Positions 54,092-63,231 of a stretch of 64,000 nt of DNA are shown piece by piece. Positions within the stretch are counted from its first letter, which is position 1; the number at the start of each line of letters is the position of its first letter. The position numbers and the translations under genes are program-made. The notes beneath the pieces were generated by a model, which was given only the letters and a program-made list of their open reading frames with translations, ran no database searches and had not been told where the DNA came from. Source of the stretch: Mucilaginibacter rubeus (GTDB lineage Bacteria; Bacteroidota; Bacteroidia; Sphingobacteriales; Sphingobacteriaceae); contig NZ_BMKD01000002.1 in the NCBI RefSeq assembly GCF_014643835.1, forward strand, positions 310,001-374,000, in the 5' to 3' direction.

Positions 54092-54841
54092 TTATGCAAA
54101 CCAGTCGAACAGGTCGTTTTGTTTTAAAGAAGCTTTGGCCGTACCCGATAAGTCGTTAATAATCAACCCCTCACCCATTTGTATTATTCGTGTGCCATAA
54201 TTAAAAGCATCCTTCAAATTATGCGTAATGAATACCGCCGTTAAATTAAAATCGCGGATTAGTGTATCAGCTGTCCGCATCACCACATCGGCCGAGCGTG
54301 GGTCGAGGGCCGCGGTAGGTTCGTCCAGCAATAAAACTTTACAACTATCCATTACACTCATCAGCAGGGTAAGCGCCTGCCGCTGCCCGCCCGATAAAGT
54401 ACCCATTGGCTGGTCTATCTTATCCTGCAAACCCATGCCAAGGCCGGCTACTTTTTCCTGCACCTGTTTTTTAAAAGCGTCATTTACCCCAACGGATAAA
54501 CCTTTTCTTTTTGTGCGGATAGATGCCAGCCGGAAATTATCTAATATGCTCAAATCGGGCGCAGTGCCACTCAATGGGTTTTGAAACACCCTTGCAATCC
54601 ACCGGCTGCGTTTGTAATCAGGCATGTTGGTTACATCGTTACCGTCGATACTTATAGTGCCATTATCGGGCGATACGCTGCCGGCAATTAAATTAAGCAT
54701 CGTGGTCTTGCCTGAGCCATTAGAACCAACTATCACCAAAAACTCACCGCTTTGTATCTCCAGCGTAATGCCATTAACCGCGTTTACCTGGTTGGCTTTA
54801 CCTTTATTAAATGTTTTATGTACGTCGGTTATCGTTATCAT
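54092..54841 (-). CDS. ABC transporter ATP-binding protein (TrpZ-like)
   Basis: A 249-aa ATPase: Walker A VGSNGSGKTTML (~38-49), signature TLSGGQRQALTLLM, Walker B LLLDEPTAALDP, switch His in FITHNLKDAF. It overlaps the permease gene by 4 bases (ATGA). With the permease and binding protein it makes a complete importer. The substrate is likely an aromatic amino acid or another small nutrient, by analogy with TrpXYZ. Confidence 0.9.
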   Translation of the reverse strand: MITITDVHKTFNKGKANQVNAVNGITLEIQSGEFLVIVGSNGSGKTTMLNLIAGSVSPDNGTISIDGNDVTNMPDYKRSRWIARVFQNPLSGTAPDLSILDNFRLASIRTKRKGLSVGVNDAFKKQVQEKVAGLGMGLQDKIDQPMGTLSGGQRQALTLLMSVMDSCKVLLLDEPTAALDPRSADVVMRTADTLIRDFNLTAVFITHNLKDAFNYGTRIIQMGEGLIINDLSGTAKASLKQNDLFDWFA

Positions 54842-55707
54842 GATGATCTTAATAAGGATAAACGCGGCAGGCTTACAATTACCAGCACAAAACCGGCGGT
54901 AACTATTTTAAGTAATTTAGGGTCGACACCAACTGAGAGTGTAAACGCCAAAACCAGCTGAAATATCACTGCCCCTGCTAATACCAATACCAAACTTAAC
55001 CATACCGAGGTAAGCTTAAACCAATTAATTAATGTTTCGGCAATGATCACCGATCCTAACCCTACTATCACAATCCCAATACCCATGCTGATATCTGCAA
55101 AACCCTGGAACTGGGCCACCAGGTAGCCGCTCAAAGCCGTGAGCGCATTGGCCAGTGCCAGTCCGGTGATTTTCATCCTGTCGGTATTTACGCCTAATGA
55201 ACGGATCATGGATTCACTGTTACCTGTAGCCCGCATGGCTATGCCAAAATCGGTTTTGAGCAGGTAGCCGATCAAAAAAGTGATCACGATAACAAAAATG
55301 GCAAGGATCCAGAATGTATTTTGATTAGGGTCGTTCACAACACTTACTATAGTAAATAACGAAGGCAAATTGATAAGCGGTAAATTTGAGCGGCCTAAAA
55401 TAGTAAGGTTAACCGAGTAAAGCGCCGTCATAACCAGGATGCCGGCCAGCAGTGCATTGATCTTTAATTTGGTATGAATAATGCCGGTAAGCGCCCCCGC
55501 TGCTGCGCCTGCCAAAATCACAGCTGGTAAAATAACATAGGCAGGCTGATGATTGGTCAGCAATACTGCCGTAACCACGCCACCCAGTGTATAACTTCCA
55601 TCGGTTGTGATATCCGGAATATTGAAGATTTTCATGGATATATAAATCCCCAGCGCTATGGCCGAAAAGCATAGGCCCTGTAGTAAAGCGGTAAGGTAAA
55701 AATCCAT
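54838..55707 (-). CDS. ABC transporter permease (TrpY-like)
   Basis: A 289-aa membrane protein with about eight hydrophobic segments, of the family found beside TrpX-like binding proteins: GICFSAIALGIYISMKIFNIPDITTDGS-like start, then LKTDFGIAMRATGNSESMIRSLGVN, a conserved cytoplasmic loop. It starts next to the binding-protein stop and overlaps the ATPase by 4 bases. Confidence 0.9.
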   Translation of the reverse strand: MDFYLTALLQGLCFSAIALGIYISMKIFNIPDITTDGSYTLGGVVTAVLLTNHQPAYVILPAVILAGAAAGALTGIIHTKLKINALLAGILVMTALYSVNLTILGRSNLPLINLPSLFTIVSVVNDPNQNTFWILAIFVIVITFLIGYLLKTDFGIAMRATGNSESMIRSLGVNTDRMKITGLALANALTALSGYLVAQFQGFADISMGIGIVIVGLGSVIIAETLINWFKLTSVWLSLVLVLAGAVIFQLVLAFTLSVGVDPKLLKIVTAGFVLVIVSLPRLSLLRSS

Positions 55708-56682
55708 TTATTTTACAGGCTCAAAATTTGGCGGAATGGTAATATTGTATTTTTTAGCAGCAGCCGGGTTATATACCCTCTTTCTGACCTTTACCATTTC
55801 GGGTTGCAGGTCATCGGTTTTATGAGTTTTAAGAAATTTGGCTGCCTGCTCGCCGGCTTGGTACCCCCATTGATAAATATCAGCCCCAAAAGCAGCGACG
55901 GCTCCACGCTGTACCAAACCTGCTTCGCTTGTAAAAATCGGGATGTTTTTTTGATTACAATTTTTAAGGATAGTTTCAAAAGATGCAAAAACGGTATTGT
56001 CCGGATTAGCAAAAAAGGCGTCGATGTTTTTACTTAGCAGCGACTGCGTAACCAACTGCGCATCGGCAGATGCATTTAACGGAAGCGCAACAATATCAAC
56101 GTTTAGTCCTGCGGCCAATGATTTAATACGGTTTAAGGCATCGGCCGATTGCGGCTCCGACTGATTATAGATCATCCCGATAACCAGTTTTGAGCCTTTA
56201 GGCTTAAGCAGCTTTGGAATAATACTGAACGAAGTATCAATATAGTTTAACTCTTCTACTGCGCCGAAAAGGTTGGCGGGCGCTTTGCCGTTGGCATCAA
56301 CAACCTTCATGCGTTCGGCAGTTGGGGATACCATGGCAAAAACCGGGATATATTTTGTTTTTTGAAGCGCTGTTACCGTTGATAGCGTTGTACACGTTGC
56401 CAGCAGGTTAACACTATCAGTAACAAAGTGGTTAACGATTTGCGTAAGCGTTGGGATATCGCCCTGGGCATTGCTGTATTCAATTTGCACGGTCTTTTTT
56501 TCTTCGCTGAAACCATTTTTGTTCAAGGCATCAGTAAAGCCTTTGCGGGCCTGTGATATGGTGGCATCTTCAAAAGCATCAACAAAACCAACTACAGGCA
56601 CCTGCATTGATTTGGTTTTGGGTTTACAGGATACAAAAAAAACAAGTAATATAGTTACCGGCAGATATTTGATAAACTTCAT
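55708..56682 (-). CDS. ABC transporter substrate-binding lipoprotein (TrpX-like)
   Basis: A 324-aa lipoprotein: signal peptide with lipobox LLVFFVSC (Cys19). The ABC_sub_bind fold shows VGFVDAFEDATISQARKGF near the start and NCNQKNIPIFTSEAGLVQRGAVAAFGADIY. Gene order binding protein-permease-ATPase, without gaps. The ligand is unknown; family members bind tryptophan or tyrosine. Confidence 0.88.
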   Translation of the reverse strand: MKFIKYLPVTILLVFFVSCKPKTKSMQVPVVGFVDAFEDATISQARKGFTDALNKNGFSEEKKTVQIEYSNAQGDIPTLTQIVNHFVTDSVNLLATCTTLSTVTALQKTKYIPVFAMVSPTAERMKVVDANGKAPANLFGAVEELNYIDTSFSIIPKLLKPKGSKLVIGMIYNQSEPQSADALNRIKSLAAGLNVDIVALPLNASADAQLVTQSLLSKNIDAFFANPDNTVFASFETILKNCNQKNIPIFTSEAGLVQRGAVAAFGADIYQWGYQAGEQAAKFLKTHKTDDLQPEMVKVRKRVYNPAAAKKYNITIPPNFEPVK

Positions 56683-56706
56683 TTTACTAAATTAACTTTT
56701 TAGCCG

Positions 56707-56820
56707 TAAAGCTGAAAGTACAATGGCAAAAGCCGAAAATTGTTTTACAATAGGATTATCATTATACGAAAGCTTAAAGCGGAACGCACAAAGCCAAAAG
56801 CCAACAATCCGATTACCAAG
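56707..56820. repeat. AAAGC-type dispersed repeat (pair with 25283)
   Basis: AAGCTTAAAGCGGAACGCAC and AAAGCCAAAAGCCAACAATC near 56767-56818 match the segment near 25283. A similar word, GGCAAAAGCCGAAAATTG, precedes it. It lies upstream of the ABC operon. Confidence 0.55.
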
Positions 56821-56930
56821 TTATTTAATTATATATAATAATTGATAGACTGTATATTATTGACTGCATTACCTTTCCCGGCAATTAGCTTAACAACTAT
56901 TCAAACCCAATGTGATAAAAACACATAAGT

Positions 56931-57575
56931 TTAAAGCAGCTCTTTAAGCTCGGCAAAGTTACTGATGGTTGCTACCATGCCATCAGGCACAACGCCAAAA
57001 CCATAATTTGCAAAAATAAAAGGTACGCCGGCCTGTTTGGCGGCATTGTAATCGCCCATGGTATCGCCTACATAAACTGGAGCTTTCAATTGGTGATCGT
57101 TAACCACATCTTTGATATTATCGGCCTTAGGGTTTCCTTTTGTGCCAAAGCACTGGTGTCCAAGAAAATGGCTATGCAATTGGTTCAGATCCAAAAACAG
57201 TTCGATGTAACCGTTTTGGCAATTGCTTACAATATAAAGTTTATAGTTTGCGGCAAGATATTTAAGCGTTTCTACCAATTGCGGATAAAGCTCCCCTCCT
57301 TTGGTATGTAATATTTCCAGTTCGCTGACAGCACAAAGCGATTGTACTTCTTTACGTTGCTCAATATTTAGTTCCGGGAATAATTTATCAAAAATGGCAT
57401 CGTAGGTCATTCCGGTGATGGAACGCACACGTTCCTGCGTCATTTCCTCTTTAATATAATCAACCTTGCTTATAGCTGCCTGCCAAGCAAGAGCTACGTT
57501 TGCAGTGCTATCCCAAAGGGTACCATCAAGATCAAAAATTATGCTGTCGTATTTATTTTTAAGCGAATCATTCAT
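56931..57575 (-). CDS. HAD-family phosphatase
   Basis: A 214-aa hydrolase with DxD in IIFDLDGTLWDS (~13-20), motif II IVSNCQNG, and motif III/IV VYVGDTMGDYNAAKQAGVPF. It resembles phosphoglycolate phosphatase-like proteins with a helical cap (residues 20-90). The substrate is unknown. A single gene, before the NHL lipoprotein gene. Confidence 0.87.
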   Translation of the reverse strand: MNDSLKNKYDSIIFDLDGTLWDSTANVALAWQAAISKVDYIKEEMTQERVRSITGMTYDAIFDKLFPELNIEQRKEVQSLCAVSELEILHTKGGELYPQLVETLKYLAANYKLYIVSNCQNGYIELFLDLNQLHSHFLGHQCFGTKGNPKADNIKDVVNDHQLKAPVYVGDTMGDYNAAKQAGVPFIFANYGFGVVPDGMVATISNFAELKELL

Positions 57576-57654
57576 ATCGCCGGCAAAAGTAAAGGTTTTT
57601 TATTCCTGCCGGCTATCAGATTGATGTTAATTTAGGAAGTAAAGAAATATGGGG

Positions 57655-58728
57655 TTATTGAGCTGTAAGTACCCTTATCATATTATTAAAAGTATCAGCC
57701 ACGTACACCTTCCCTATTCCTACAGACAGACCATAAGGAACTGAAAAACTTGCCTTAGAACCCTCTCCATCGGCCAATCCCGAAAAACCTGTACCCGCAA
57801 CCGTGGTAACCTGTCCAAAAGTATCAACAGCCCTGATAAAATGGTCTGAATCCCCTACATAAATGTTACCCTGATTGTCGGCGGTTATACTTACAGGTGC
57901 GTTAAAAGTAGCAGTATTACCAGCACCATCTGCCGAGCCTTTGATTCCGTTACCGGCCAATGTCGAAACAACGCCATCAGAAGTAATCTTCCTAATCATG
58001 TTATTGCCCAAATCTGTTACATAGAGGTTACCCGACAAACCAATTACAATACCTGTAACCTGTGAAAAACTTGCTGCAGTTCCTGTTCCATTTGCTGAGC
58101 CACTTACACCCGAACCTGCAAACGTAGTTACAACACCGGCCGGAGTTATTTTACGGATCTTATAAACATCGGCAACAAATAAATTTCCACTTCCATCTAC
58201 CGCTATTCCGGTTGGCGCACTGAAGCCTGCAGCTGTGCCTGCACCATCAACCCCGTTCGCCCCTCCCCCCGCCAATGTAGTAACAGCACCTGCCGAAGTT
58301 ATTTTCCTGACCACTTTACCTGTACTTTCGGCTACATATAAGTTACCGTTCCCATCCAGTGTTATATCCTGAGGATTGTTAAAACTGGCAGCGGTACCAA
58401 TACCGTCAGTGTCTCCCTGCGCACCACTCCCGGCAAAAGTAGTAACTACACCAGCCGGGGTTATTTTACGGATCAGGTTATTGCCAGCATCAGCTACATA
58501 GATATTGCCTGCTGCATCTGTGATCATACCGCTGGGCCTGTTAAAAGACGCTGTCGTTCCGGCGCCATCAGCTTTGCCCGGATTTATATTGCCTGCAAAT
58601 GTGCTTACTACAACCTTTAGCGCCTGGGGAGCGTTATCATTATTTTTTTTTGAGCATGCGGAAACAGCAAGTAAAACTATTAGGCATGATATGGTCACTT
58701 TAAAAAAGGCTAATTGAGTTTTTTTCAT
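57655..58728 (-). CDS. NHL-repeat lipoprotein
   Basis: A 357-aa lipoprotein: signal peptide with lipobox LLAVSAC (Cys25). The rest has about six NHL repeats of the type ITDAAGNIYVADAGNNLIRKITPAG followed by VTTFAGSG-like ends, so a six-bladed propeller. These are common extracellular or outer-membrane proteins of Bacteroidota. The highly repetitive DNA may recombine. Ligand unknown. Confidence 0.88.
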   Translation of the reverse strand: MKKTQLAFFKVTISCLIVLLAVSACSKKNNDNAPQALKVVVSTFAGNINPGKADGAGTTASFNRPSGMITDAAGNIYVADAGNNLIRKITPAGVVTTFAGSGAQGDTDGIGTAASFNNPQDITLDGNGNLYVAESTGKVVRKITSAGAVTTLAGGGANGVDGAGTAAGFSAPTGIAVDGSGNLFVADVYKIRKITPAGVVTTFAGSGVSGSANGTGTAASFSQVTGIVIGLSGNLYVTDLGNNMIRKITSDGVVSTLAGNGIKGSADGAGNTATFNAPVSITADNQGNIYVGDSDHFIRAVDTFGQVTTVAGTGFSGLADGEGSKASFSVPYGLSVGIGKVYVADTFNNMIRVLTAQ

Positions 58729-59112
58729 AATGTAGTTTTAGATCGATGATCTCTTAATTGGTTTTATTGTAGATAAATGTACTGAGCCAAATGAATTAAA
58801 ATCAGGAAAAGCTAACCTGATTAAACACTAATATCACAACTGAAAATTTATTCATCTTTTAAACAAGTTTACGAATATAAACTGCTGTTTGTAACAGCGT
58901 AAAAAGTTTAATTTTTTTTATCGATCTTATAACGTTATATCAAATTTTCTTTCTACATTTAACTATTCATCTGTATCTATTAAAAAATGCGTAAAACTAC
59001 GTACGCAAAACGGTGAAATCCCTGATTATTTTTTATAAAGCGTTGGTTATTTTTGGAGCATAATATGTTTCTGAACATCCGGAGGCATCTTTTAAAAACT
59101 TATACCTTGCTT
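58729..59112. other. non-coding gap before the small lipoprotein
   Basis: A/T-rich and without a clear ORF. One small stem (TGCGTA...TACGCA, 58988-59007) was seen. Frames starting at non-ATG codons here lead into the lipoprotein. Confidence 0.5.
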
Positions 59113-59415
59113 ATGAAATTATTCTACCATTTTCTTGTTTTGGTTGCGGCGTCTCTCATTTTGGTAGCTTGTGCCAATATGTTTTCCTCAACACCCGAAA
59201 AAAAAATCGATAAACCTGCGCAACGCAGCGGCATCTACTTAGGCAAAGATTCATTGTATAATTCAGAAATAAACACCCGGCTCACATTCTCGGATTCTTA
59301 TTACTATGATGTTTTAAACCGGTATACAATCGGCAACCACCAGGCCTGGCACAAAATCAATAACAATTTATTTATTGCTGCAAATTACCTGGGCCTTAAT
59401 CCAATCGAAAAATAA
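59113..59415 (+). CDS. small lipoprotein of unknown function
   Basis: A 100-aa lipoprotein: ATG at 59113 gives MKLFYHFLVLVAASLILVAC with a lipobox Cys20. The mature part (~80 aa) has a Lys/Asp-rich stretch and an aromatic-rich end (YYYDVLNRYTIGNHQAWHKI). Upstream in-frame starts (TTG 59053, ATG 59065) would spoil the signal peptide. No family recognised. A terminator follows. Confidence 0.65.
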   Translation: MKLFYHFLVLVAASLILVACANMFSSTPEKKIDKPAQRSGIYLGKDSLYNSEINTRLTFSDSYYYDVLNRYTIGNHQAWHKINNNLFIAANYLGLNPIEK

Positions 59416-59456
59416 TTTAGTTTAATAGTTAGTTAATTAGTTAGGAACAGTTGTAA

Positions 59457-59489
59457 ACAGTCGCCGCAGAACGCTCCGACTGTTTTTTT
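59457..59489 (+). terminator. terminator after the small lipoprotein
   Basis: ACAGTCG / CGACTGT stem (7 bp, 13-nt loop) followed by seven T's. It also lies 5 bases from the stop of the convergent small gene. Confidence 0.75.
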
Positions 59490-59493
59490 ATGA

Positions 59494-59646
59494 TCAGAAT
59501 TTGGGAAATGAACCCAGGCCAAAAAATATGGCGAATAAAGGGATAGCCAGCAAAAAGTATGCTTTTGCCAATTGCCTGTCATCGGCATTCCCAACTACAA
59601 ATACATTATATAGATCGGCTTTCAGTGATTTAAGTTTCGCTTTCAT
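59494..59646 (-). CDS. 50-aa small membrane protein
   Basis: The ATG at 59646 begins MKAKLKSLKADLYNVFVVGN, a charged start, followed by a hydrophobic segment (AYFLLAIPLFAIFFGLG, ~29-45). It looks like a single-pass membrane protein. It is below the usual 60-aa cut-off. No family is recognised; the coding call rests on clean start, stop and composition. Confidence 0.45.
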   Translation of the reverse strand: MKAKLKSLKADLYNVFVVGNADDRQLAKAYFLLAIPLFAIFFGLGSFPKF

Positions 59647-59759
59647 GATAATAGATTTTAAGTAATTATAAACAGCTTAATTTCAAATACTTATTTAATT
59701 TACATAAATTAAGCTTGTTATTATTATGACTGTAGCTGCAGGTTTTGGTTTAAATGAAA

Positions 59760-59787
59760 ATGCCCTTGATTTTTCAATCAAGGGCAT
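59760..59787 (-). terminator. terminator of the DUF983 gene
   Basis: ATGCCCTTGATT / AATCAAGGGCAT is a perfect 12-bp stem with a 4-nt loop, 24 bases after the DUF983 stop on the minus strand, followed by a T-rich run. Confidence 0.75.
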
Positions 59788-59811
59788 CTGCGTGTATCTC
59801 AGTCAATTAAA

Positions 59812-60219
59812 TTATTCCGGTTTATCCTCGCTCATCTCCGGATGATAATGCAAGCCCGGTGTAAGCCAGTGCAAAAGCATCACTCTTGAATACCTGAAAT
59901 TAAACGGCGCTAAAATTACCGCTACCCCTAAAATAATAGTTACATACAACCAGGGGTTACTGCTACCTGTTAAAACGCTGATAGCAACTGCCAGTGTAAC
60001 CATCTCGGCAACGTTAAGCGCATAACTGGCAAACATTGCTACATAAAAATAACCGGGTTCACGCTCGTACACCAGGCCGCAGTGTGAACAGGTTTTATAC
60101 ATCTCCTGTCCTTTAAATTCATACATACCGGTGATAAATAAGTCTCCCCTCCTGCAACGCGGACATTTGGCGTTTACAAAGGCAGACCAGGCGGATAATT
60201 TATATTTAGGGGTTTCCAT
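59812..60219 (-). CDS. DUF983 membrane protein
   Basis: A 135-aa protein with an N-terminal zinc-ribbon (KCPRC and TCSHC pairs) and two hydrophobic segments at ~60-80 and ~88-110, fitting DUF983. The family is uncharacterised and widespread; an envelope role has been suggested. It is 4 bases after the AraC regulator gene, so they share a transcript. Confidence 0.88.
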   Translation of the reverse strand: METPKYKLSAWSAFVNAKCPRCRRGDLFITGMYEFKGQEMYKTCSHCGLVYEREPGYFYVAMFASYALNVAEMVTLAVAISVLTGSSNPWLYVTIILGVAVILAPFNFRYSRVMLLHWLTPGLHYHPEMSEDKPE

Positions 60220-60223
60220 AACG

Positions 60224-61108
60224 TTATGATTTATTGTTTAAGGTTTTTTTTCTGAACTCTTCGGGGGTAATGCCTTCAATTTTTTTAAAGAACTTGGTAA
60301 AATAGGAGTTATCGCTAAAATTTAGGTTAAAAGCTATTTCACTTATATTAAGTCGCGGATTAGTTAATAGCCTTTTTGCTTCAAGCAAAGTACGGTTACG
60401 GATCACCTCTCCTGCCGACAGGCCAAGCACATCTTTACATACCGCATTTAAATGATTGGGGGTGATATAAAGCAGTTCTGCATAATCTTTAGGAAGCTTT
60501 ACATCGATATAATGCTGTTCAATCAGCTTCTGAAAGTTACGGATCAGTGTTTGATTATAGCCCTGTTTGCCAAAGCTATCGCCTTTGCCCTGGCAACGAT
60601 TTATCAGAATAAAAAGCTGAAGCATAAGCACCCTTACCATATCGCTGCCCAAAACTGCAGGCTTTTCAACTTCAGATACAATCCTTTCAAAAAGGGCAAT
60701 GATTTCGGGTAACTGGTTGGCAGGTAAGTCAACTACTTCATCCTTTGGATTGCCGTTCAAAAAGTTAAAATTGTCAAAGTAGCCTGAGCGTAATAAAAAC
60801 GACTGGATAAACGAGCTTGAGAAATTGATGATATAACCGTCAGTAAAACCTTCAAAAGCCCATGAATGCACCTGCCCGGGAATCATAAAGTAAATCTGCC
60901 CCGGCCTTACCTCAAAGCTTTCAAAGTCAATGGTATGTGATCCTCCGCCATCAGTAAACAATACCAGGTGGTAAAACGAGTGGCGGTGCGGGAAGAAAAG
61001 GTTTTTATGAGCATCCAAATAAGACGCAAACCTGCTGATCAGGATGTCATCCTGTTTAATATCATCGGCAAGTGTGCAAATATCAATTGTTGGAATACTT
61101 TGTAACAT
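60224..61108 (-). CDS. AraC-family transcriptional regulator with cupin-like sensor
   Basis: A 294-aa regulator. The N-terminal cupin-like part (FPHRHSFYHLVLFTDGGGSHTIDFE) binds an effector. The C-terminal AraC domain (LPKDYAELLYITPNHLNAVCKDVLGLS...ISEIAFNLNFSDNSYFTKFFKK) binds DNA. Operon with DUF983. Effector and targets are unknown; an adjacent hybrid kinase lies upstream. Confidence 0.9.
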   Translation of the reverse strand: MLQSIPTIDICTLADDIKQDDILISRFASYLDAHKNLFFPHRHSFYHLVLFTDGGGSHTIDFESFEVRPGQIYFMIPGQVHSWAFEGFTDGYIINFSSSFIQSFLLRSGYFDNFNFLNGNPKDEVVDLPANQLPEIIALFERIVSEVEKPAVLGSDMVRVLMLQLFILINRCQGKGDSFGKQGYNQTLIRNFQKLIEQHYIDVKLPKDYAELLYITPNHLNAVCKDVLGLSAGEVIRNRTLLEAKRLLTNPRLNISEIAFNLNFSDNSYFTKFFKKIEGITPEEFRKKTLNNKS

Positions 61109-61198
61109 GACACAAAACTACACACAATAGCTTTGCCCTTAATGGTACTATTTTTATTTTGTATGGTACTAATCAACGATTGACATTTTTTTGATAAA

Positions 61199-62956
61199 TC
61201 ACGTCCATTTTTGGATGATATCTTCCAGCCGTTCAAAAGTAAAAGGTTTACTTACAAAATCTTTCATACCGGCCTGGGTGCATTCACGCTCATTTTCGCT
61301 AAGCACGTTGGCTGTCATGGCAATAATAGGCGGAGCGCCTTTACCATGCTTTGTTAATATATGGCGGGTAGCCTGTAAACCATCCATTTCGGGCATTTGA
61401 ATGTCCATAAATATCAGATCGTAGTTACACTGCTCAACCATATTTATCGCGGCCAGTCCATTTTCGGCAATATCAATATTATAACCAACCTTTTTAAAAA
61501 TCTTACTGGCTATTAACTGGTTCATTTTATTATCCTCGGCCAATAAAATGCGTAAAGGCCGGTACTGAAAAGCTTCCTTTTCATCCGGTTGCATCTCCGG
61601 TTCAATAATACCATAGGTAACATGTAAAGGCAAGGTAAAACTAAACAATGAGCCCTGGGCTTCCTTACTTTCTACCCAGATTCTGCCGTGCATCATCTCC
61701 ACAAGTTTTTTGCAAATGGATAAGCCCAGCCCCGTACCGCCATATTTGCGCAAAGCGGTAGTATTTACCTGTGAAAATGGTTTAAATAACTGTGCTAATG
61801 CCTCTTCACTTATGCCAATCCCGTCATCTTTGATGCTAAAGGTTATGTCCTGGACGTTGTTCCTGATCTCAGATGCTGTGACGCGTAAACTTACCGAACC
61901 TTCGTCGGTAAACTTAATGGCATTTCCGATCAAATTAACCAGGATTTGCTGAAGCCTGCCCTCATCTGCTATTACATAGTTTGCTACATTAGCATCAACA
62001 TCATAAGTTAAGCTTAGGGGTTTGTGAAGAGATGTAATGGCCGGTTCGGTAATCTCAATAACTGTTTTTATACAGTTACGCAAATGCGTTGAAACCGGGT
62101 GAAGGACCAGTTTATCTGCTTCGATTTTTGAAATATCAAGAATATCACTGATGATGTTAATCAATAAATTACTGCTCGATTGTAAAGTTTGAAGCAGTTC
62201 CTGTTGCTCGGGCTGTAAATTGGTGCGGGATAGCAATTGAGCGGTACCGATGATACCATTAAGTGGTGTGCGAATTTCGTGGCTCATATTGGCCAGAAAA
62301 TTCGATTTGGCAAACGTGGCCGCCTCAGCCTGGTCACGTGAGGCCGAAAGTTCAATTTGAGAAGCTTGTAACTCTTCACTCTTATGAATCAGGTCGCGCT
62401 TATCGGTTTCGTGGCTTTTTTTAATAAAACCTACCAGTAGCCCAACAGTCAATATGTTTACTACAGCCGAAGTGATGAGGTCAGATTCTTTTGATGCCGT
62501 GCTATCATAAGGCTGTACTAAACCAGGAAAATGTTTTTCAATAAAGTAGCATCCTAAAAATATAGCTATCAGCGCGCCAATAAAAATATAATGATATCGT
62601 TTTTTTACAAGCAGGGTTATAAGTACAATAAAAAAGACTCCCGAAAGCGTTGTTGATCCGGAGATACCGCCATTGTAAAACCAGCCCGGAATAATTGCAA
62701 ACAGCCCTAAGCAAATGTAAATGACGGTTGCATCCTCTTTATACTTAACAAACCTGCTCCTGTAAAAAGCCCAGCCCGACATCAGGATTACAAAAAGCTC
62801 GACAAGCTCAAGCTTATAACTTAAGCCCAAAAACAAATTGCAGATTAGCGAAAAAACGCTGCTGGCACAAATGAATAATGAGAGCGCATTAAACAGCTTA
62901 TTCTCCAGCGACAAATCAGGCATCCCGTAGCCAATAATCCGCTTCAGTTTTTCCAT
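61199..62956 (-). CDS. hybrid sensor histidine kinase
   Basis: A 585-aa membrane kinase. Six hydrophobic segments (~20-185) form the membrane part. The HisKA motif is [13 protein letters not shown] (~225). HATPase motifs are [23 protein letters not shown] and [15 protein letters not shown]-terminal receiver follows with the phosphorylation site in [13 protein letters not shown] and Lys in VSKPF. There is no output domain, so it signals through a phosphorelay partner not seen here. Confidence 0.93.
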   Translation of the reverse strand: MEKLKRIIGYGMPDLSLENKLFNALSLFICASSVFSLICNLFLGLSYKLELVELFVILMSGWAFYRSRFVKYKEDATVIYICLGLFAIIPGWFYNGGISGSTTLSGVFFIVLITLLVKKRYHYIFIGALIAIFLGCYFIEKHFPGLVQPYDSTASKESDLITSAVVNILTVGLLVGFIKKSHETDKRDLIHKSEELQASQIELSASRDQAEAATFAKSNFLANMSHEIRTPLNGIIGTAQLLSRTNLQPEQQELLQTLQSSSNLLINIISDILDISKIEADKLVLHPVSTHLRNCIKTVIEITEPAITSLHKPLSLTYDVDANVANYVIADEGRLQQILVNLIGNAIKFTDEGSVSLRVTASEIRNNVQDITFSIKDDGIGISEEALAQLFKPFSQVNTTALRKYGGTGLGLSICKKLVEMMHGRIWVESKEAQGSLFSFTLPLHVTYGIIEPEMQPDEKEAFQYRPLRILLAEDNKMNQLIASKIFKKVGYNIDIAENGLAAINMVEQCNYDLIFMDIQMPEMDGLQATRHILTKHGKGAPPIIAMTANVLSENERECTQAGMKDFVSKPFTFERLEDIIQKWT

Positions 62957-63159
62957 TTAAAATAAAAAATTAATTAGAGAGAACTCTTTATACTCAAAAA
63001 CAGGGAGTTCGGTTTAGTAAATAAACTATTTTTCAGGAAATATTTAAAACTTTAGTGTTTAAAAAAGTAAAAAACAGGATATTATTGTTTAATAATTAAA
63101 ATTAAAAATCAATGTAATTATTAAGTAATCCAAAGTCAGTGATTGAAATGTTAATCAGG

Positions 63160-63205
63160 CAACTAAAAACAAACAGCGCAGCTTTCATTTAAAAAGCGCG
63201 CTGTT
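63160..63205 (-). terminator. terminator of the aldo/keto reductase gene
   Basis: AACAGCGCAGCTTT pairs with AAAGCGCGCTGTT (one bulge). Read on the minus strand it is followed by TTTGTTTTTAG, a good U-tract, 27 bases after the stop. Confidence 0.75.
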
Positions 63206-63231
63206 ATATATAGTGAAATATAAATTAATAT

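Noticed and set aside
58988-59007. TGCGTA...TACGCA palindrome as an operator
   Set aside because: Six-base arms are expected by chance in this much A/T-rich DNA; no promoter context.
59053-59112. Longer start for the small lipoprotein
   Set aside because: It would place a charged stretch before the signal peptide; the ATG at 59113 gives a normal lipobox.
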